Positions 59,350 to 64,000 of a stretch of 64,000 nucleotides of DNA are shown here, piece by piece (within the stretch, counting starts at the first letter, position 1; every line of letters begins with the position of its first letter). The stretch covers positions 29,784,322 through 29,848,321 of the forward strand of contig NC_064753.1 of assembly GCF_011397635.1 (NCBI RefSeq). Reading direction: 5' to 3'. Position numbers and translations under genes: made by a program. The DNA comes from Epinephelus fuscoguttatus. Lineage: Eukaryota; Chordata; Actinopteri; Perciformes; Serranidae. The notes beneath the pieces were generated by a model. The model ran no database searches and was not told the DNA's origin. It saw only the letters and a program-made list of their open reading frames with translations.

Positions 59350-62300
59350 CTGAAGAAACAACAGATTTACAATTACTAACCATCTTACAAATTTGAAATT
59401 CCACAGACTATGCACTGTATAACATGTAATAAAAAACTATGAGCCTTTTTGTGTATTAAGTATATTTTAGGTAACAACAGGGACCCTTACCCTCTGGTAG
59501 GTGTTACTGGAATAGTCCCGAGACGTGTTAAATTGGGTTTGACCATAACCACTGGTGGGAGCATTTGAGAAAGGAGGGCGATAGCCGTCATATCCACCTG
59601 ATGAAAGAAGTATAGCTTCAACATGTATTCTGTCATTACAATGAATCATGAGGCTGCCTGACAGTTGTATCTCTGTGGAACATAGACTGATGCTCGTACC
59701 TCTGAATCCATTGGAGGAGCCCCGGTATCCATTTATCATGCCACGGCTGTTCCTGGGTCCACCCCTGGGCACAGCCCTGCTGTTGTAAAAGGACTGTCCC
59801 GACTGTCCGAACGCTGTGCCTGGAGAGGAATCTTCATGGCCTGCTGCTGAGGGCATGACCTGGTCTTGGGGCTGGAATCCACCAACAACTGGACAGAAAG
59901 CAAAACAAACAGGATTTAAGTCTCTAATGCACTGGTGGGTGGTTAGTTAAGCAGTTTAAAATGATTTTCTAAAAGCTGAAAAAGCTGCAGCTTTTTTGCC
60001 TCAAGACATGCTGATGGACTTCTATTTCAACTTTATTGTCACCAAGGGGATATTCTGTCTTGAGGCACTGAGCCCCCTGAAATCCAAACACAATTTCTCA
60101 CCTTATGCACACAAAATGTTTTATCATACACACAAGTTATTATCTATTAACATATTGTTCATAGAAGATAAAATATATCTTTAAGGGATTTTGAAAGCTC
60201 TATACGAAAACATACTAACACTACTATTCTGTAAATGGAAAAGTTATGTCAAATAGGGGTGCGTCCTTTTCCAGTCTTGCCTGTCCAGTCTAGTGTATGA
60301 GCTTAAACCAGTTTGATTTCATGCAAACCAGCTGAACTGACATAAGTCATTATAACGCCTTCTGGCAAATTAAAAAGTAGCGTGCATCAGCAACCTGAGC
60401 TGACTTGCACTGCAAGAATAATAAGCAATATGACAATGTGATTAATATAATATGTTTATAAACAGACTAATGGAGCCACTATTGTCTGACAGGTTGTGTG
60501 CAATTTACTGCTGAGCCCTGGCCGGTGTCGGCAACATGAAGGAGTTCAAATTTCAGTAGAACTTGGGCATGGGGACAAGCAGCACACGTTAGGTTTGTTT
60601 GCTAATACAACATTTTGTATTTAATGTTAGAAAACATATTCATATCTGTCACTCACTTTGAAAGTGCTGCAATGGATGAGCAAAGGCTGATTCATGAAGT
60701 TAAAATGAGGATTTCACTATATGAAACCTGCTTAATTCTAGGGATGCACCAAAATGAAAATCTGTGGCCGAAGCCGAATAAAATTAAACGCTTGGCTGAA
60801 TACCAAGTACCGAATACTGAATATCGTTGTTTAGTTTTTCATTCGTTTTTGCAGATGAACCCCCTCCAGATTAGTGTTGTCACGGTACCAAAATTGGATC
60901 CCACTGTACAATACCAATGAAAATATCACGGTTCTGAGTAGTATCACGATACCACAGCGAAAATGAGGCAGATGTGCCTTTGTCATTTATGAAAAGATAA
61001 ATCACTTTTCTATTATAGGCTACATCAATGATATTTCAATGGAATAAATTACTTATTGACTTATTCATACTTCAAACAGCATCAATCAGTGATGAACATA
61101 GGGGGGGATCAAAATAAAATAAATAAATAAAATAAGAATCAACCAGCCACCCTCCTCCCCTGACAATTAAAGAACAGTCCCTAAAGTGCGGTGAGGTTTG
61201 TGGGCTGGCTCGTTTCTCCTCTGACACGTCACATACCTGTGTTCGGCTGGCTCGGCTGTTCAGATACTTTTGGGCAGTCATGACTCCAAGAAGAGGATAT
61301 TACTGGGGCCGACTTATCAATCGCCGGTAAGCCGATGGCCGCCGTATTTGACAGGAATACATTACTGTCTGTGTATGTGACCCCCGTTCAACCCACAATT
61401 GGTGGGATTCGCCTTTCGCTTCTGCTGCTGGTTGAAATCTGTAGGCTGCTCGCACAGCGTGCTGAATGATTTAAGCCTATTTTGCTCACTCAAAACAATT
61501 TTTAGTTGCAAATGCGAGTGCCGTGACGGGCGGATCGCCACACTGCCGACATTTTACTCCGCGCATCACGACACGCTGTTTGATTGCGTTATCAAAACAC
61601 GCTGCTATTATTCAGCCTTGCTTTTAACTTATTCCACCGAATACCAAATGTGTGTTTTTTGCAATATTCAGCCGAATATATTCGGTTACCGATTATTCGG
61701 TGCATCCCTACTTAATTCACCACAAAAACCAAAATACAGTTGCAGCTTACTGGATGGAAATCACAGGGGAGCTTACAGTTTCTGCCATTGCTAATAACAA
61801 GCTAGCCTACTTGATGTTGGCACAGCTGACAGCTACGTGGTTTGTTTATATGACGTAACACAAGTGCATATTTTACGGATTCAATGTGGACAGAGAGCTC
61901 TGATGTTACATGATGCTACGGAACAGCCAGACGCCAGTTTTCTGTTCGGACATGGTGTCATTATGTTCCACTCAGGAGCAGCTGCTGAGTCAAGTGGGAT
62001 ACCTGGGAAAAGTACACTGTTCGAGTGGTTTTCACCCCGGCCCAGCCCTAATGCCAAACAATGTTAACAGCTTTTCCAGTGTATATCAACTTCTTGATCT
62101 AAAGATATAAAACCAGCCAAAGCCCTCACCTGACTGTAATGTCTCCTGTGGGATGTCAGGCTGGTTCACAGGACTCTCTGACTGGCTGCTAAATCCCTGT
62201 CCATAGCCACCAGGGAATTGGCCAGGCTGCTTCAAAGGATCTGCTTGGCCGTCAGTGGTTGGCGGTACGGGTGCATTCAGATTAAATACCTGCAGAGGAA

Positions 62301-63767
62301 AAGAAGGTTTCTGTATCACGATTACAATTGCCATTGAACATCTCGAGAGCAGCATGTACTGTAGGTTTGGGAAATTAAGGGACACGTCAAATTGTTGCCT
62401 ATTGAGCCGGTGCACTGATGATTAACCAGGTTTTTGCTGCTACCAATGAGTCGTGTTAACTAGCCTTAAAATTTTGATTTAATTTGCAAACTCTTGGCTT
62501 GCGCGGATAAGTATAGAATCTGATTGTTTCCAACAGAAAGTGTTAAATAATTCTAAACATGCTCACTGTTACATTGTTTACTTAGAACCAGACCGAAAGC
62601 GTACCGCTTGCACTGACTGGAAGGGTGCGGCGTTGACATTGATGCCTCCAGTGTGGGTGGATTTGGAGACGGGTGGGAAAGCAGAGGACAAGGAACATGG
62701 GGCAGGGGACTGCTCAGATGGCAGAGACATCGAGGCCTGGGGAGGGAGGAAGGGGGGGAATATGGAAAGCAAGGAAACAAGGATTGTGGAAAAGTCAGTG
62801 GGAGAGATGGGATCTCATGTTTATCACCTTAAAGCACCCTTCTACCTAATCATAATATTTATGATTCTAATATCTCAGTGTAATCCAGAGTAAATAAAAT
62901 GAAGACGTGTCAGAGGACATCATATCTAACCCATGAAGCAGCACTTTGAAAAATATGGCCCACACAAAACAAGATGTAACCTGTACTACCACTCTTTCAG
63001 GCATATCAAAACAAATGCATCCTGTTGCTTCCACTTTACTTACTTGTGAGGATTCCTGTGGTCCGGACACAACACTTGTTTGGGGAAGTCTGGACTCTGA
63101 GTGGGCTGTTTGGAAGAAAATAAAAAAAGTATGTATTTTGTATTTATTTTACAGCTGACCTTTAAAGGAAACATGTGGAAGGCATGTGTTCTTTAAAAAC
63201 CTCTAAAATCACACCATTTATCGCAGCCAGAAACTGTGAAAAACAGAAATTATCTTTGAATTTTCATGCGTGATGAACACTTCTGTCAGAAAAAAAGACC
63301 AAATCCAAGCTTAAAATAGTGATCTTTCATCAAAATCACTTTAATTCTACATTTAAAATTTGTCAAAAAATAAACCATTAGCAAGAACTAACCAGCATAC
63401 ACGTCAATAGTGAAAAAACATGGCTTTTTACAACTCCAGGATTTCATCTTTAACTCTTTTAGCTTCAGGGAGGGTAAAAAAAAAACTCAAAGTCACACCC
63501 ATGCCATCTACCTCCTCTGATAAGTGAAGAACAGTCCCTAACTGGTGTATTACAATTTTAGGATAATATATCCACATCACATAACAGTGACAAGTCCCTA
63601 CTCCATAGAATATATGAGAAAATCTGTTCAGAGTCAAAGTAAATTTACTGGCACTGACCTGCAGGGCAGCCCATCTGCTGCAGGTCAACATTCTGCACAG
63701 GCTTCATTGGCTGGGCAGACACGATGGCCGGGTCCAGAGCCTGGCCGTCAAACTCCAACATGGAATC
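59263..63767 (-). CDS. caprin1: caprin1, C-terminal six coding exons (partial gene)
   Basis: Cytoplasmic RNA-binding protein that partners with G3BP1 in stress granules and with FMRP, and controls mRNA transport and translation (family knowledge). Exons on the minus strand: 63659-63767, 63044-63105, 62605-62736, 62130-62289, 59700-59888, 59491-59597 and final coding part 59263-59349; phases join throughout. Seen: DSMLEFDGQALDPAIVSAQP; the conserved GGINVNAAPFQSVQA and VFNLNAPVPP blocks; NGYRGSSNGFRG-GYDGYRPPFSN; and an RGG-type tail, GYQQNYKRGAAQGPRG. The tail ends RGNTQAMRS, resembling the shorter isoform end and not the longer RGG/PRPNRG end. The coiled-coil and G3BP-binding exons lie past base 64,000. 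Confidence 0.95.
59491..59597 (-). CDS. caprin1: caprin1 exon: GYDGYRPPFSN
   Basis: 107 bp between CATCAG and GTAAGG. Encodes GGYDGYRPPFSNAPTSGYGQ then TQFNTSRDYSSNTYQR, closely matching the vertebrate sequence. Confidence 0.94.
59700..59888 (-). CDS. caprin1: caprin1 exon: NGYRG/NGFRG
   Basis: 189 bp between CTGTCCAG and GTACGA. Encodes VVGGFQPQDQVMPSAAGHED, then QSGQSFYNSRAVPRGGPRNS and RGMINGYRGSSNGFRG, part of the Arg/Gly-rich RNA-binding tail. Confidence 0.94.
59889..60730. other. caprin1 intron, no feature seen
   Basis: Intronic sequence between the caprin1 exon at 59700-59888 and the hAT element; nothing else recognised. Confidence 0.5.
60739..61710. mobile_element. hAT-like DNA transposon with perfect 8-bp target duplication, in caprin1 intron
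   Basis: The left end TAGGGATGCACCAAAAT and right end TTCGGTGCATCCCTA are inverted and flanked by the exact duplication CTTAATTC at 60731-60738 and 61711-61718. The interior has ATTCGG-rich subterminal motifs and no transposase frame. A second element end (TAGTGTTGTCACGGTACCAA) occurs inside at 60872, so it is nested or chimeric. Confidence 0.92.
61719..62129. other. caprin1 intron, no feature seen
   Basis: Continuation of the same intron past the hAT element. No exon or RNA gene recognised. Confidence 0.5.
62130..62289 (-). CDS. caprin1: caprin1 exon: VFNLNAPVPP
   Basis: 160 bp, phase 0 entry after CTGCAG, ending one base into a Val codon before GTGAGG. Encodes VFNLNAPVPPTTDGQADPLK and a Gln/Gly/Pro/Ser-rich stretch. 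Confidence 0.94.
62605..62736 (-). CDS. caprin1: caprin1 exon: GINVNAAPFQ
   Basis: 44 codons, phase 0, after a long pyrimidine tract ending CCCCAG and before GTACGC. Ends with the conserved GGINVNAAPFQSVQA. Confidence 0.94.
63044..63105 (-). CDS. caprin1: caprin1 exon: HSESRLPQTS
   Basis: 62 bp between CCAAACAG and GTAAGT. Encodes AHSESRLPQTSVVSGPQESS then Q, shorter than the matching human segment. Confidence 0.92.
63659..63767 (-). CDS. caprin1: caprin1 exon: DSMLEFDGQALDP
   Basis: 109 bp, phase 0 entry after TTTTCCTAG, ending one base into an Ala codon before GTCAGT. Encodes DSMLEFDGQALDPAIVSAQP then MKPVQNVDLQQMGCPA. Confidence 0.94.
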
Positions 63768-64000
63768 CTAGGAAAATCAAACAAGAGCAAATGTATTGCT
63801 GAGTCATGGATCAGATGTAAGGCTAGTGCAGTGACAATGGAAATCAGGACACTACCCTATAACTTTCAGATCTGGGTTCTATCTCTTCTGTCAGCTAGCA
63901 TTTGCCCTACTCAGGCTTAAAAATAAACTGCTGAGAAAAGAGGGGTGGCTGTGTCATCTTTTAAAATCTCTTTCTCAAATATACTTATACTACTATTACT

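Noticed and set aside
61399..61858. 131-codon frame in a caprin1 intron
   Set aside because: It lies within and beyond a non-autonomous hAT element and shows no transposase or other domain.
1..64000. CRISPR array, operon or other prokaryotic system
   Set aside because: No regularly spaced short repeats with unique spacers. The gene structure is spliced and vertebrate, and the regular repeats are microsatellites or transposons.
1..64000. tRNA or rRNA genes
   Set aside because: The only tRNA-like boxes are in the SINE at 37365-37665 and the dispersed repeat at 47432-47680, neither with a foldable tRNA.

Overview
The window looks like nuclear DNA of a ray-finned (teleost) fish, probably a percomorph. 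It has spliced vertebrate genes with GT-AG introns, long non-coding stretches, CA/GT microsatellites, and several transposon families typical of fish: hAT-like elements with 8-bp target duplications, a decayed Tc1/mariner family, TTAA-flanked miniature elements, LINE fragments and a tRNA-derived SINE. All calls come from reading the sequence; no database search was run.

Layout. (1) Bases 1 to about 39,870 are mostly the third intron of a plekha7 gene on the minus strand. The first three coding exons lie at 39,871-40,300 and encode the WW-domain region. No exon 4 could be found, so the rest of the gene should lie beyond base 1. This intron holds most of the repeats and two exon-like minus-strand ORFs (29,318-29,529 and 19,957-20,168) that could be alternative first exons. 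(2) Bases 40,301 to about 48,300 are intergenic between divergent plekha7 and nucb2, and include a nested transposon composite, a segmental duplicate, a LINE 3' tail and a decayed dispersed repeat. (3) Bases 48,300-54,751 are nucb2 on the plus strand, encoding the nesfatin-1 precursor. Exons 2-9 and 11-12 read cleanly, but a 0.48-kb block is tandemly repeated and the second EF-hand is missing. (4) Bases 54,752-58,750 hold the nucb2 3' region and a second copy of a hormone-response-element-like repeat. (5) Bases 59,263-63,767 are the last six coding exons of caprin1 on the minus strand, convergent with nucb2; its N-terminal half lies beyond base 64,000.

The genes do not form a pathway: PLEKHA7 is an adherens-junction protein, NUCB2 a secreted or Golgi calcium-binding precursor, and CAPRIN1 a cytoplasmic mRNA-binding stress-granule protein. 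As I recall it, the human order is PLEKHA7-RPS13-PIK3C2A-NUCB2, with CAPRIN1 elsewhere on 11p. Here plekha7 and nucb2 are separated only by repeats, and caprin1 follows directly.

The observations most worth checking are the rearranged nucb2 segment, the plekha7-phase-compatible exon carrying a Met-Gly-Thr-Cys-Cys-Cys motif, the repeat with three perfect oestrogen-response-element palindromes, and the 363-bp hairpin built from an inverted repeat family.
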